From: Rhizobium sp. Q54
GTDB taxonomy: Bacteria; Pseudomonadota; Alphaproteobacteria; Rhizobiales; Xanthobacteraceae
Direction: 5' to 3'
DNA: 64,000 bases
Assembly: GCA_945861895.1 (NCBI GenBank)
Contig: CAMAWF010000008.1
Location: 1-64,000 of the forward strand
Position 1 is the stretch's first letter. Each line of letters begins with the position of its first letter. Shown piece after piece: positions 46,903-56,360 of this stretch. Below the pieces are notes generated by a model. It was not told the origin of the DNA, did not search any database, and saw only the letters and a list, made by a program, of their open reading frames with translations. The translations under genes and the position numbers were made by a program.

Positions 46903-47101
46903 GCGGCGCCTCCTCCTGGTTGCTCCGATGATCGCGCCGGACGCGACCGGCGGCAAGAGCCCCCACATGGCCGAATTTGCGGCAAATCGCGCAAAATCGG
47001 GGGTTGGGCGATCACGCATTCGTTAATGCAATCATAATGCCGCCCAATTTTGGTCAATCGCCCGTCATGCTGGCCTGCGATATGTAACACCGTTGCCTCA
47101 A

Positions 47102-47237
47102 GGCCCGGTCCGGTTCGAGTTCCGGATTCTCAGCCCCCCAGCCCCCCGGGGCTCGACCGGCCGGGCCAGTTTGTAAGTTCCGTGTACGGTTCAATCCCCA
47201 ATAACTTTAGGGCCGGCTTCGCGCCGGCCCTTTTTTT
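47102..47237 (+). ncRNA. Candidate structured small RNA (three-way junction plus terminator)
   Basis: P1 GGCCCGG/CCGGGCC, P2 TCCGG/CCGGA, P3 AGCCCC/GGGGCT, terminator 47210-47237; no plus-strand CDS immediately upstream. Confidence 0.45.
47210..47237 (+). terminator. Rho-independent terminator on plus strand
   Basis: GGGCCGGC-TTCGC-GCCGGCCC-TTTTTTT. Confidence 0.9.
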
Positions 47238-47266
47238 GAATTCGTTTCGATCGGAAGTTATTGCGC

Positions 47267-48013
47267 TCAGCGGATAGAAGCGAATGCCGCACCCAGCATG
47301 GTGCCCGGTTTGGGGGCGTTGCCCGACTGGATCACCACCGCCACCGCATCGGCGCCGTCACGCTCGATATCCGCGAGCGGCACGCTCCAATTGCCGGCCG
47401 CGCCGGTCCAGTCGCCAAGCTTGGTCCAGCGGCGAACCACGTTGTAATAGGTGACGGTGTGGCCGCGGTTTTCGCCCCGCCCGATCGCGACCGGCACCGC
47501 CTTCGTTATCGCGCACAGCCACACTTCGCCCGCGCCGCTGCCTTTGGCGGCGCTGGCGACGGTGACGCGGCCGTCCGCGACCGACAGCGACACCCTCAAC
47601 ATCAGCGTATCGGCGCTCTTGCGGGTCTGCTGGATGGCGCGTTCGATCGCCGCCTTGTCGCTGCCGAGCGCATGCACCTTGCCGTTGACGACCACTTGCG
47701 GGGTATAGACTTCGCGGTCGCCGCGCGTGCGCGAATAGTCGCGCTGGCGTTCGGAATGACTGTGCAGCGCCAGCGTGTCCTTCCAGCCGAGATAATCCCA
47801 GTAGTCGACCGGCAATGACAGCGCCACGACGGTGGGATCGCGCCGCAATTCGCCGAGCAGCTTGTCGGCGGCGGGGCAGGACGAACAGCCCTGACTGGTG
47901 AAAAGTTCGACCACCGCGCGCGGCTCGGCGCCCCAGGCAGGCAGCGTCGTGCACAACGCGGCGGCGGCGATCGCAGCTATTCCGATTTGGCGGTAGAACA
48001 TGTTGCTTCCCAT
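47267..48013 (-). CDS. DUF1223 secreted thioredoxin-like protein
   Basis: AVVELFTSQGCSSCPAADKLLGELRRDPTVVALSLPVDYWDYLGWKDTLA. Confidence 0.93.
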   Translation of the reverse strand: MGSNMFYRQIGIAAIAAAALCTTLPAWGAEPRAVVELFTSQGCSSCPAADKLLGELRRDPTVVALSLPVDYWDYLGWKDTLALHSHSERQRDYSRTRGDREVYTPQVVVNGKVHALGSDKAAIERAIQQTRKSADTLMLRVSLSVADGRVTVASAAKGSGAGEVWLCAITKAVPVAIGRGENRGHTVTYYNVVRRWTKLGDWTGAAGNWSVPLADIERDGADAVAVVIQSGNAPKPGTMLGAAFASIR

Positions 48014-48134
48014 CACCCCGCCGCCCAATGCAGGCGACTCATAGTCGCCCCGGCGTTCACCTGCCACTCACTTCGCGGTGAGATTGCGAGCCGCCAGAAC
48101 CGGGCGCCTGCCTGCGCTGCGCCGGCGTACAAAT

Positions 48135-50840
48135 TCAGGCCGCGAGATGGCGCAGCACGTACTGCAAAATGCCGCCGTTCTTGAAGTAATCGAGCTCGTC
48201 GAGGGTGTCGATGCGGCAGATCAGCGGCACGCGCTTGAGCCGGCCATCGGCGGCGACGATTTCGGCAATCAGCCGCTGGTGCGGCTTGAGTTCGCCGTGC
48301 AGGCCGCGAATCGTGACCTGCTCGTCGCCCTTGAGCCCGATCGATTGCCAGGACTGACCTTCCTCGAATACCAGCGGCATCACGCCCATGCCCACCAGGT
48401 TCGAGCGGTGGATGCGTTCGAACGATTGCGCGATCACCGCGCGGATGCCGAGCAGCACGGAGCCCTTCGCCGCCCAATCGCGCGACGATCCGCTGCCGTA
48501 TTCCTTGCCGGCGAAAACCACCAGCGGGGTCCGGGTGGATTTGTAGCGCATCGCGGCATCGTAGATCGGCATTTTCTCGCGCGAGGGATAGTGCACGGTG
48601 ACCCCGCCCTCGACGCCCGGCACCATTTGATTCTTGATGCGGATATTGGCGAAGGTGCCGCGCATCATCACTTCGTGATTGCCGCGCCTGGTGCCGTACT
48701 GGTTGAAATCGGTCGGCTTGACCTTGTGCGCGATGAGATATTTTCCGGCCGGAGAATTCGCCTTGATCGAGCCGGCGGGCGATATGTGGTCGGTGGTGAT
48801 GGAATCCAGGAACAAGCCGAGGATGCGCCCGTCGACGATGTCCTCAAGCGGCTTCGGCTTTGGACGCATCCCGTTGAAATAGGGCGGGTTCTGCACATAG
48901 GTGGATTTGCGGTCCCAGGCGTAAGTCATGCCGCCCTTGATGCTGATCTTGCGCCAATTGGCATCGCCCTTGAACACGTCGGCGTATTTGCGCGCGAAAA
49001 TCTGCTTACTGATGTTCTTGCGGATGAACTCGGCGATTTCCTTGTTCGAGGGCCAGATGTCCTTGAGATAAACCTTCTTGCCCTTCTGATCGGTGCCGAG
49101 CGGCTCTTTCGCCACATCGACATTCATCGAGCCCGCAATCGCATAAGCGACGACGAGCGGCGGCGATGCGAGGTAATTCGCGCGCACGTCGGCATTCACG
49201 CGGCCTTCGAAATTACGATTGCCCGAGAGCACCGCGGCGGCGACCAGATCGCTGTCGTTGATGGTCTTGGAAATTTCCGGCGGCAGCGGCCCGGAATTGC
49301 CGATGCAGGTGGTGCAACCGAAGCCGACCAGATTGAAACCGAGCTTGTCGAGATCCTTCTGCAAGCCGGACTTGTCGAGATATTCGGCGACGACCTGCGA
49401 GCCGGGCGCCAGCGAGGTCTTTACCCACGGCTTGACGGTGAGCCCCCTGGCCGCCGCCTTGCGCGCCAACAGACCGGCGCCGATCATCACGCTCGGGTTG
49501 GAGGTGTTGGTGCAGGAGGTGATCGCGGCAATCACCACGTCGCCGTGGCCGAGATCGTGCTTGCGCCCCGGCACCGGCAGGCGCTTTTTCGCCTCCGCCG
49601 CCTTGCCGAATTCCTTGTCCATCGAGACCGCGAAGCCGGCCTTTACTTCCTTGAGCGCGACGCGGTCCTGTGGACGCTTCGGGCCCGCCAGCGACGGTTC
49701 GACCGAAGCAAGCTCGAGCTTGAGCACGTCGGTGAAAATCGGGTCCGGCGTCGTCTTGGTGCGGAACATGCCCTGCGCCTTGGCATAGGCTTCCACCAGC
49801 GCGACGCGATCCGACGAACGGTTGGTGTCGGTGAGATAGCGGATGGTGTGGTCGTCGATCGGCGAGAAGCCGCAGGTGGCGCCGTATTCCGGCGACATGT
49901 TGCCGAGCGTGGCGCGGTCCGCGATCGACAAATCGGCGAGGCCGGGGCCGAAGAATTCGACGAATTTGCCGACCACGCCGCGCTTGCGCAGCGTCTCGGT
50001 GACGGTGAGCACGAGGTCGGTGGCGGTGACGCCTTCCTTGAGCTTGCCGCCGAGACGAAAGCCGATGACCTCCGGCAGCACCATCGACAGCGGCTGCCCG
50101 AGCATGGCGGCCTCCGCCTCGATGCCGCCAACGCCCCAGCCGAGCACGGACAGCCCGTTGACCATGGTGGTGTGGGAATCCGTGCCGACCAGCGTGTCGG
50201 GATAGGCGACATCCATCGCCGCAGCCTTGCCGTCGACTTTGACCTTGTCTTTTTTGCTCCACACCGTCTGCGACAGGTATTCGAGATTGACCTGGTGGCA
50301 GATGCCGGTGCCGGGCGACACCACGCGGAAATTGTCGAACGAGCGCTGCGCCCATTTCAAAAACTTGTAGCGCTCTTGATTCTGCCGGTATTCCTCGTCG
50401 ACATTTTTCTTGAAGGCGGCGTTGTTGCCGAAGAACGTCACTGCGACGGAATGATCGATGACGAGATCGACCGGCACCAGCGGGTTGATCTTCTTGGGGT
50501 CCCCGCCGAGCAGCTTCATCGCATCGCGCATGGCGGCGAGATCGACCACCGCCGGCACGCCGGTGAAATCCTGCATCAGCACGCGGGCCGGGCGGAACGC
50601 GATTTCATGCTCGGAGGATTTGGTCTTGAGCCAATCGGCGACCGCCTTGATGTCTTCCTTGGTGACCGTGCGGCCGTCCTCGTTGCGCAGCAGATTTTCC
50701 AGCAGCACCTTCATCGAAAACGGCAGGCGCGAAATGCCTTTCAGGCCGTTTTTCTCGGCGATGGGCAGGCTGAAATAGGCGTAGGTCTTGGTCCCAACCT
50801 TGAGGGTCTTGCAGCACCGGAAGCTATCGAGCGAAGTCAT
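48135..50840 (-). CDS. acnA: Aconitate hydratase A
   Basis: SLDSFRCCKTLKVGTKTYAYFSLP; GFGCTTCIGNSGPLP; AGKEYGSGSSRDWAAKG. Confidence 0.98.
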   Translation of the reverse strand: MTSLDSFRCCKTLKVGTKTYAYFSLPIAEKNGLKGISRLPFSMKVLLENLLRNEDGRTVTKEDIKAVADWLKTKSSEHEIAFRPARVLMQDFTGVPAVVDLAAMRDAMKLLGGDPKKINPLVPVDLVIDHSVAVTFFGNNAAFKKNVDEEYRQNQERYKFLKWAQRSFDNFRVVSPGTGICHQVNLEYLSQTVWSKKDKVKVDGKAAAMDVAYPDTLVGTDSHTTMVNGLSVLGWGVGGIEAEAAMLGQPLSMVLPEVIGFRLGGKLKEGVTATDLVLTVTETLRKRGVVGKFVEFFGPGLADLSIADRATLGNMSPEYGATCGFSPIDDHTIRYLTDTNRSSDRVALVEAYAKAQGMFRTKTTPDPIFTDVLKLELASVEPSLAGPKRPQDRVALKEVKAGFAVSMDKEFGKAAEAKKRLPVPGRKHDLGHGDVVIAAITSCTNTSNPSVMIGAGLLARKAAARGLTVKPWVKTSLAPGSQVVAEYLDKSGLQKDLDKLGFNLVGFGCTTCIGNSGPLPPEISKTINDSDLVAAAVLSGNRNFEGRVNADVRANYLASPPLVVAYAIAGSMNVDVAKEPLGTDQKGKKVYLKDIWPSNKEIAEFIRKNISKQIFARKYADVFKGDANWRKISIKGGMTYAWDRKSTYVQNPPYFNGMRPKPKPLEDIVDGRILGLFLDSITTDHISPAGSIKANSPAGKYLIAHKVKPTDFNQYGTRRGNHEVMMRGTFANIRIKNQMVPGVEGGVTVHYPSREKMPIYDAAMRYKSTRTPLVVFAGKEYGSGSSRDWAAKGSVLLGIRAVIAQSFERIHRSNLVGMGVMPLVFEEGQSWQSIGLKGDEQVTIRGLHGELKPHQRLIAEIVAADGRLKRVPLICRIDTLDELDYFKNGGILQYVLRHLAA

Positions 50841-51092
50841 GGCGGACGTTCCATTTCCGGCCGGGGACAGCGGCGAGGTTCCACGGTAAGCTATTATCAG
50901 AACAAGGTTTTGTCCTTGCTGGCGAGGTCCGCGCGATACTTTTCCACGGCGCGGGCGCAGCGCCCGGCTTATAAAAGCTTTTTATGCCGGACACCATATA
51001 AACGAGAGTCGTCAACAAGATGCCATGGATTCTAGGACCTTTCCGGAGATTCCCATGCCCCGGCCGGGTTCTGCCCAATGCAGGCGGGGCCG

Positions 51093-51692
51093 ATGCGCCT
51101 TTGGGCTGAAAACCTGGCCTGTGTCCGCGGCGGACGCGAGGTATTCGCCGGGGTGAGCTTCGCTCTCGGCTCCGGCGAGGCGCTGCTGGTGACCGGGCGC
51201 AATGGGGCAGGCAAATCCTCATTGCTGCGTATGGTCGCCGGGCTGTTGCGCCGCTCCGCGGGTAGCCTGGGGCTGGACGCGGGCGAGGCCGACCACAGCA
51301 TCGCAGAACAGGCGCATTACCTCGGCCACCAGGACGCACTGAAGCCGTCGCTTTCGGTTTTGGAAAACCTGTCGTTTTGGGGGGCCTATCTCGGCGCCAG
51401 CCCGGCGAGCGGGAAAGCGCTGGACGCCGTAGGCCTGCGCGACCTCAGCGGCCTGCCGGCGGCGTATCTGTCCGCCGGGCAGCGGCGGCGGCTGTCGATT
51501 GCCCGGCTGGTGGCGGTGAAGCGGCCGATCTGGCTGCTCGACGAGCCGACCTCAGCACTCGATTCGCCCGCGCAGAGCCAGCTCGCCGAGCTGATGCGCG
51601 GGCATTTGCACGGCGGCGGCATTATCGTTGCGGCCGCGCACGGTCCGATCGGACTTGAGCGTGCGCGCGAACTCAAGCTGGGCGCTGCATGA
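51093..51692 (+). CDS. ccmA: Heme exporter ATP-binding protein CcmA
   Basis: [42 protein letters not shown]. Confidence 0.95.
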   Translation: MRLWAENLACVRGGREVFAGVSFALGSGEALLVTGRNGAGKSSLLRMVAGLLRRSAGSLGLDAGEADHSIAEQAHYLGHQDALKPSLSVLENLSFWGAYLGASPASGKALDAVGLRDLSGLPAAYLSAGQRRRLSIARLVAVKRPIWLLDEPTSALDSPAQSQLAELMRGHLHGGGIIVAAAHGPIGLERARELKLGAA

Positions 51693-52357
51693 AAGAGCTT
51701 GCCGCACTTCTGATGCGCGACATCAAGCTCGCGGTGCGTGCCGGCGGCGGCGCGCTGATCGGTGCGCTGTTTTTTCTTATCGTGGCGACGCTCTTGCCGT
51801 TCGCCATCGGCCCCGATCTGGCGCTGCTGGCGCGCATCGGCCCGGCGATGCTCTGGATCGGCGCCTTGCTGGCGAGCCTGCTCGCGCTCGACCGGCTTTT
51901 TGCTACGGATTACGAAGACGGCTCGCTCGATCTCATCATGATGGGCCGCGCACCGCTCGAATTTGCGATCTTGGCAAAAGCGCTGGCGCATTGGCTCACC
52001 ACCGCGCTGCCGCTGGTGGTGGTCGCGCCGCTGCTCGGGTTGCTGCTGAATATGGAATTCCAGTCGATGACATTCGTCGCGCTCACTCTATTGGCCGGAA
52101 CGCCCGCGCTCACCTGTATCGGCCTGATCGGCGCGGCGCTTGCGGTTACCTTGCGCCGCGGCGGATTGCTGCTGGCGGTGCTGGTGCTGCCGCTGACGAT
52201 CCCGGTGCTTATTTTCGGCGTCGCCGCCAGCAACGCGGCGATAGCCGGCCCGGTGCCGTTCGGCCCACCTTTCACCATTCTCTGCGCGCTGAGTCTGGCG
52301 AGCATCGTGATCGGCCCGTTCGCGGCAGCGGCCGCGCTGCGTCACGGACTGGAATGA
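51689..52357 (+). CDS. ccmB: Heme exporter permease CcmB
   Basis: 222-aa TM protein; [27 protein letters not shown]; operon context. Confidence 0.95.
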   Translation: MKELAALLMRDIKLAVRAGGGALIGALFFLIVATLLPFAIGPDLALLARIGPAMLWIGALLASLLALDRLFATDYEDGSLDLIMMGRAPLEFAILAKALAHWLTTALPLVVVAPLLGLLLNMEFQSMTFVALTLLAGTPALTCIGLIGAALAVTLRRGGLLLAVLVLPLTIPVLIFGVAASNAAIAGPVPFGPPFTILCALSLASIVIGPFAAAAALRHGLE

Positions 52358-52380
52358 TGCGCGTTTTTTAGGAGCGACAC

Positions 52381-53112
52381 TTGGCCCTGATCGATCTCGC
52401 CAATCCCTCGCGTTTTCTCGCGCTCGCCGGCCGCGCGCTGCCGTGGCTGGCGTTTGCCACCGCGCTCGCTTTCGGCGTGGGCCTTGTCATGGCCTTCAAC
52501 GCGCCCGACGACTATCAGCAGGGCGCGACGGTGAAGATCATGTTCCTGCATGTGCCGGCGGCCTGGCTCGGCATGTTCGGCTGGACGCTGATGAGCCTCT
52601 CTGCGTTTGGCACGCTGGTGTGGCGGCATCCGCTCGCCGACGTGGCGGCGAAGGCCGCGGTGCCCATCGGCGCTGCGTTTACGCTGCTTTGTCTCGTCAC
52701 CGGCTCGCTCTGGGGCCGCCCGATGTGGGGCACCTCTTGGGTGTGGGACGCGCGGCTCACTTCGGTGCTGGTGCTGTTCCTGATGTATCTCGGCGTGATG
52801 GCGCTGTACCGCACGGCGGAAGACCCCGCCCGCGGCGCGCGCGCCGCCGCCATCCTCACGCTGGTCGGCGCGATCAATCTGCCGATCATAAAATTCTCGG
52901 TCGACTGGTGGAACACGCTGCACCAGCCGGCATCGGTGATACGTCTCGGCGCGCCGGCGATCCATCCGGCGATCCTTACGCCGCTGCTGGTGATGGCGCT
53001 TGCGTTTCTGCTTTTGTTTTTGACGTTGCATCTTGCCGCCATGCGCAACGAAATCCTGCGCCGCCGCGTACGTACGCTGCGGTTAATCCAGGCCGACGAA
53101 AGCCACGCATGA
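52381..53112 (+). CDS. ccmC: Heme exporter protein CcmC
   Basis: MFLHVPAAWLGMFGW; GRPMWGTSWVWDARLTSVLVLFLMYLG (WGxxWxWD). Confidence 0.97.
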   Translation: MALIDLANPSRFLALAGRALPWLAFATALAFGVGLVMAFNAPDDYQQGATVKIMFLHVPAAWLGMFGWTLMSLSAFGTLVWRHPLADVAAKAAVPIGAAFTLLCLVTGSLWGRPMWGTSWVWDARLTSVLVLFLMYLGVMALYRTAEDPARGARAAAILTLVGAINLPIIKFSVDWWNTLHQPASVIRLGAPAIHPAILTPLLVMALAFLLLFLTLHLAAMRNEILRRRVRTLRLIQADESHA

Positions 53113-53282
53113 ATCTCGGAGCGCATGCCGGTTTCATCGTCGCCGCCTACGCGGCAGCGGCCGCCATGGTCGGCGTGCTCATTTTGTGGGTGGCGCTCGA
53201 TTACCGCGCGCAGCGGCGCAGCCTCGACGAATTGGAACAGCGCGGCATCACGCGCCGCTCGCAGACCAAGGAAACGCCATGA
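53109..53282 (+). CDS. ccmD: Heme exporter protein CcmD
   Basis: 57 aa MNLGAHAGFIVAAYAAAAAMVGVLILWVALDYRAQRRSLDELEQRG, overlaps ccmC and ccmG by 4 bp. Confidence 0.9.
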   Translation: MNLGAHAGFIVAAYAAAAAMVGVLILWVALDYRAQRRSLDELEQRGITRRSQTKETP

Positions 53283-53863
53283 GCGCGACGCCAGGCCGCG
53301 CACCGGCGCGGCGAAATCTTGTCGTGCTGCTGCCGCTCGCCATATTCCTCGCGCTTGCGGCGCTGTTTCTCTTCCGGCTCGGCAGCAGCGACACCTCGCG
53401 CATACCATCCGCCTTGATCGGCCGCCCGGCGCCGGCGACCGATCTGCCGCCGCTCGCCGGACTGACGCGCGACGGCAAGCCGGTGCCCGGTCTCACGAGC
53501 GGAGATTTCCCCGGCAATGTGACGCTGGTCAATGTCTGGGCATCATGGTGCGTGCCCTGCCACGACGAAATTCCGTTCCTGGCGCAATTGGCCAACGACA
53601 AGCGCATCCGGCTTGCCGGCATCAATTACAAGGACCAGCCCGACAACGCCCGGCGCTTTCTCAACCGCTACGGCAATCCATTCGCCGCGGCCGGCGTCGA
53701 TGCCAATGGCCGCGCCTCGATCGAATGGGGCGTCTATGGCGTGCCGGAAACTTTTCTGGTCGGCCGCGACGGCAGCATCGCCTTCAAGCTCATCGGCCCG
53801 ATCACGGCGGAAAATCTCGCCCGCGCGCTGATGCCTGAGATCGAGAAGGCAGTCGCACGCTGA
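53279..53863 (+). CDS. ccmG: Thiol:disulfide interchange protein CcmG/DsbE
   Basis: VNVWASWCVPCHDEIPFLAQLA; YGVPETFLVGRDG. Confidence 0.95.
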   Translation: MSATPGRAPARRNLVVLLPLAIFLALAALFLFRLGSSDTSRIPSALIGRPAPATDLPPLAGLTRDGKPVPGLTSGDFPGNVTLVNVWASWCVPCHDEIPFLAQLANDKRIRLAGINYKDQPDNARRFLNRYGNPFAAAGVDANGRASIEWGVYGVPETFLVGRDGSIAFKLIGPITAENLARALMPEIEKAVAR

Positions 53864-53865
53864 CG

Positions 53866-54429
53866 CTATTGCTTCGTGCCGGCGTCGTGCTTCACCAGCA
53901 GCGGATATTGCAAAGCGGCGAACAGGAACGTGAGCGGTAGCACGCCGAACACCTTGAAGCTGACCCAGAAATCCGTCGTCTGCGTGCGCCAGACGATTTC
54001 ATTGAGCACGGCCAGCGCGAAAAAGAACACGATCCAGCGCAGGGTGAGCTTGCGCCAGCCTTCCGCGGTGAGATTGAACACCTCGCCGAACACCACCGCG
54101 AGCAGCGGCTTGCGGAAGATCAAGCCGCCGGTCAGCACCACCGCGAACAGCACATAGATGATCGTCGGCTTGAGCTTGATGAAAAGTTCGTCGTGCAGGA
54201 TCAGCGTCAAGCCGCCGAACACCAGCACGATGAAGGCCGACACCAGCGGCATGATCGGCAGATGCCGCGTGAGCGCGTAGGACACCGCAAGCGCGATCAC
54301 GATCGCCAGCATGAACGCGCCGGTGCCGGCGAAAATGCCGGCGCGCGCATTGACGATGAAAAAAATCAGCAGCGGCCCGAGTTCGAGCGCGAATTTGAGG
54401 ATCGGGTTGAGTTGTCTATTTTCGGCCAT
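53866..54429 (-). CDS. yciB: Inner membrane-spanning protein YciB / septation protein A
   Basis: [60 protein letters not shown]. Confidence 0.93.
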   Translation of the reverse strand: MAENRQLNPILKFALELGPLLIFFIVNARAGIFAGTGAFMLAIVIALAVSYALTRHLPIMPLVSAFIVLVFGGLTLILHDELFIKLKPTIIYVLFAVVLTGGLIFRKPLLAVVFGEVFNLTAEGWRKLTLRWIVFFFALAVLNEIVWRTQTTDFWVSFKVFGVLPLTFLFAALQYPLLVKHDAGTKQ

Positions 54430-54457
54430 GCTGGCTTTTAGCGCGTGTCTCGCTTTT

Positions 54458-54558
54458 TGTCATTCCGGGGCGCCGCAAAGCGGCGAACCCGGAATCCATA
54501 ACCCCGGTCTGTGAATATGGATTCCGGGCTCGCGCCTTCGGCGCGCCCCAGAATGACA
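54458..54558. repeat. Palindromic intergenic repeat, family C, copy 2 (extended double hairpin)
   Basis: TGTCATTCCGGGGCGCCGC...CCCGGAATCCAT/ATGGATTCCGGG...GGCGCGCCCCAGAATGACA. Confidence 0.85.
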
Positions 54559-54564
54559 GAGAAA

Positions 54565-55494
54565 TTATTCCAACCCGACCAGCGCCCGCGCAAACTCGCG
54601 CGCCGTAAACGGCGCCAGATCGTCGACCGCTTCGCCGACGCCGATGAAATGCACCGGCACGGCGAATTTTTCCGCAATCGCCACCAGGATGCCACCGCGC
54701 GCGGTGCCATCGAGCTTGGTCATCACCAGCCCGGTGACGCCCGCGGTCTTGATGAATTCCTCCACCTGCGACAGCGCGTTCTGCCCAACGGTCGCGTCGA
54801 GCACCAGCAACACGGCGTGCGGCGCGGCGGGTTCCACCTTGCGTATCACGCGCAGCATCTTTTCCAGTTCGCCCATGAGTTCGGTTTTGTTTTGCAGGCG
54901 GCCGGCAGTATCGACCAGCACCACGTCGAAACTTCCCGTCTTCGCTTCGCCCAGCGCATCGAAAGCGAGCCCCGCGGCGTCCGCGCCCGGCTCGCGCGCA
55001 ACGACGGTCGCGCCGGTGCGTTCGCCCCATATTTTCAGTTGATCGATGGCGGCGGCACGAAACGTATCGCCGGCGACCAGCATCACTTTCTTGCCCTCGG
55101 CGCAGAATTTCGCCGCCAGCTTGCCGATGGTGGTGGTTTTGCCCGAGCCATTGACGCCGACGACGAGAATGACGAACGGCGCGCCTGCAAGCGCGAGCGG
55201 CTTTGCCACCGGCGCCAGCACTTTTTCGATTTCCGCCGCCAGCACCGATTTCACCTCGTCCGGCGCGATTGCTTTGTCGAAGCGGCCTTCGCTCAAGGCT
55301 GCCGTGATGCGGCTTGCGGTGCCGACGCCCAAGTCGGCGCGGATCAGCGCGTTTTCCAGGTCTTCGATTGCTGCGGTGTCGAGCTTGCGCTTCGACACCA
55401 GATCGGAAATGGCGCCGCCGAGCGACGATGACGAGCGCTTCAGCCCGCCGCTCAGGCGCTGCCACCAGCTTCGATTCTGCGCGTTGTCGTTCAT
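54565..55494 (-). CDS. ftsY: SRP receptor FtsY
   Basis: VVGVNGSGKTTTIGKLAAKF; LVDTAGRLQNK; TKLDGTARGG. Confidence 0.97.
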   Translation of the reverse strand: MNDNAQNRSWWQRLSGGLKRSSSSLGGAISDLVSKRKLDTAAIEDLENALIRADLGVGTASRITAALSEGRFDKAIAPDEVKSVLAAEIEKVLAPVAKPLALAGAPFVILVVGVNGSGKTTTIGKLAAKFCAEGKKVMLVAGDTFRAAAIDQLKIWGERTGATVVAREPGADAAGLAFDALGEAKTGSFDVVLVDTAGRLQNKTELMGELEKMLRVIRKVEPAAPHAVLLVLDATVGQNALSQVEEFIKTAGVTGLVMTKLDGTARGGILVAIAEKFAVPVHFIGVGEAVDDLAPFTAREFARALVGLE

Positions 55495-55539
55495 CCTGCG
55501 CCCGTGATAGCCCATTTGTTATGGCATTGCGGGTCAGTT

Positions 55540-55648
55540 CCCCTCCCCCTTGTGGGGAGGGGTCAGGGGTGTGGGTCGGAGTTGAAGCATTTTCGATGCC
55601 CCATGCACCACCCCCCTCCCCAACCCTCCCCCCACAAGGGGAGAGGGA
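55540..55648. repeat. MITE-like inverted repeat pair related to the DUF559-cassette ends
   Basis: CCCCTCCCC-CTTGT-GGGGAGGGG (55540-55562) and inverse CCCTCCCCCCACAAGGGGAGAGGG (55625-55647) with G/C-tracts facing inward. Confidence 0.75.
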
Positions 55649-55670
55649 GCGGAGAGTCAGAGTCATTGTC

Positions 55671-56360
55671 ATGACACCGGAAGAGATGCTCGCCCGCCTG
55701 CTCTACCGCGACGGCTTGATGCTGGTGATCGACAAGCCCGCCGGCATTCCGGTCCACCGCGGGCCGAAAGGCGGCGAGAGCCTGGAGGATCATTTCGATG
55801 TGCTGCGCTTCGGCCTGCCGCGCGCGCCCGCGCTGGCGCACCGGCTTGACCGCGACACCTCCGGCTGCCTGGTGCTCGGCCGTCACCGCAAGGCGTTGGC
55901 CGCGCTCGGAAAAATGTTCAAGCAGGGAAAAATCGGAAAAACCTACTGGGCCGTGGTCGAAGGCGCGCCGGACGAGGACGAAGGCCGCATCGATATAGCG
56001 CTTGGCAAACTGGATGAATCGCGCGGCTGGTGGATGAAGCCCGATCCGAAAGGACAACCTGCGGTCACCACCTGGAAGGTTATGGGACGCGGCGGCGGAC
56101 TCACCTGGCTCGCACTCGAGCCGCATACCGGGCGCACGCATCAGCTTCGCGTGCATTGCGCCGAAATGGGCTGGCCGGTTCTCGGCGACAATATTTACGG
56201 GCGCGCGCCGCGCGCGGGCGGACCGGCGTTGCATCTTCATTCGCGCGAGATCGTCGTGCCGATTTCCAAGAACAAGCCGCCGGTCGCGGTCAGCGCGCCG
56301 GTGCCGGCGCATATGCAGGAAAAACTGCGCGCCTGCGGCTGGACCGGCGAGCCTCAGTAA
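55671..56360 (+). CDS. RluA-family RNA pseudouridine synthase
   Basis: LVIDKPAGIPVHRG; ALAHRLDRDTSGCLVLGR; PHTGRTHQLRVHCAEMGWPVLGD. Confidence 0.93.
   Translation: MTPEEMLARLLYRDGLMLVIDKPAGIPVHRGPKGGESLEDHFDVLRFGLPRAPALAHRLDRDTSGCLVLGRHRKALAALGKMFKQGKIGKTYWAVVEGAPDEDEGRIDIALGKLDESRGWWMKPDPKGQPAVTTWKVMGRGGGLTWLALEPHTGRTHQLRVHCAEMGWPVLGDNIYGRAPRAGGPALHLHSREIVVPISKNKPPVAVSAPVPAHMQEKLRACGWTGEPQ

Noticed and set aside
47109-47126. Possible tRNA T-arm (TCCGGTTCGAGTTCCGGA)
   Set aside because: The loop is 8 nt and no matching acceptor stem, D-arm or anticodon arm could be placed upstream, so it was treated as part of a different structured RNA candidate.
48078-51035. 985-aa plus-strand ORF opposite acnA
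   Set aside because: Antisense shadow ORF produced by high GC. The opposite strand is clear aconitase, and the translated sequence is His/Arg/Asp-rich with no domain.
51093-53863. Complete cytochrome c maturation operon
   Set aside because: Only ccmA, B, C, D and G are here. ccmE/F/H are absent from this window, so I do not call the operon complete, nor novel: this split arrangement is common in alphaproteobacteria.
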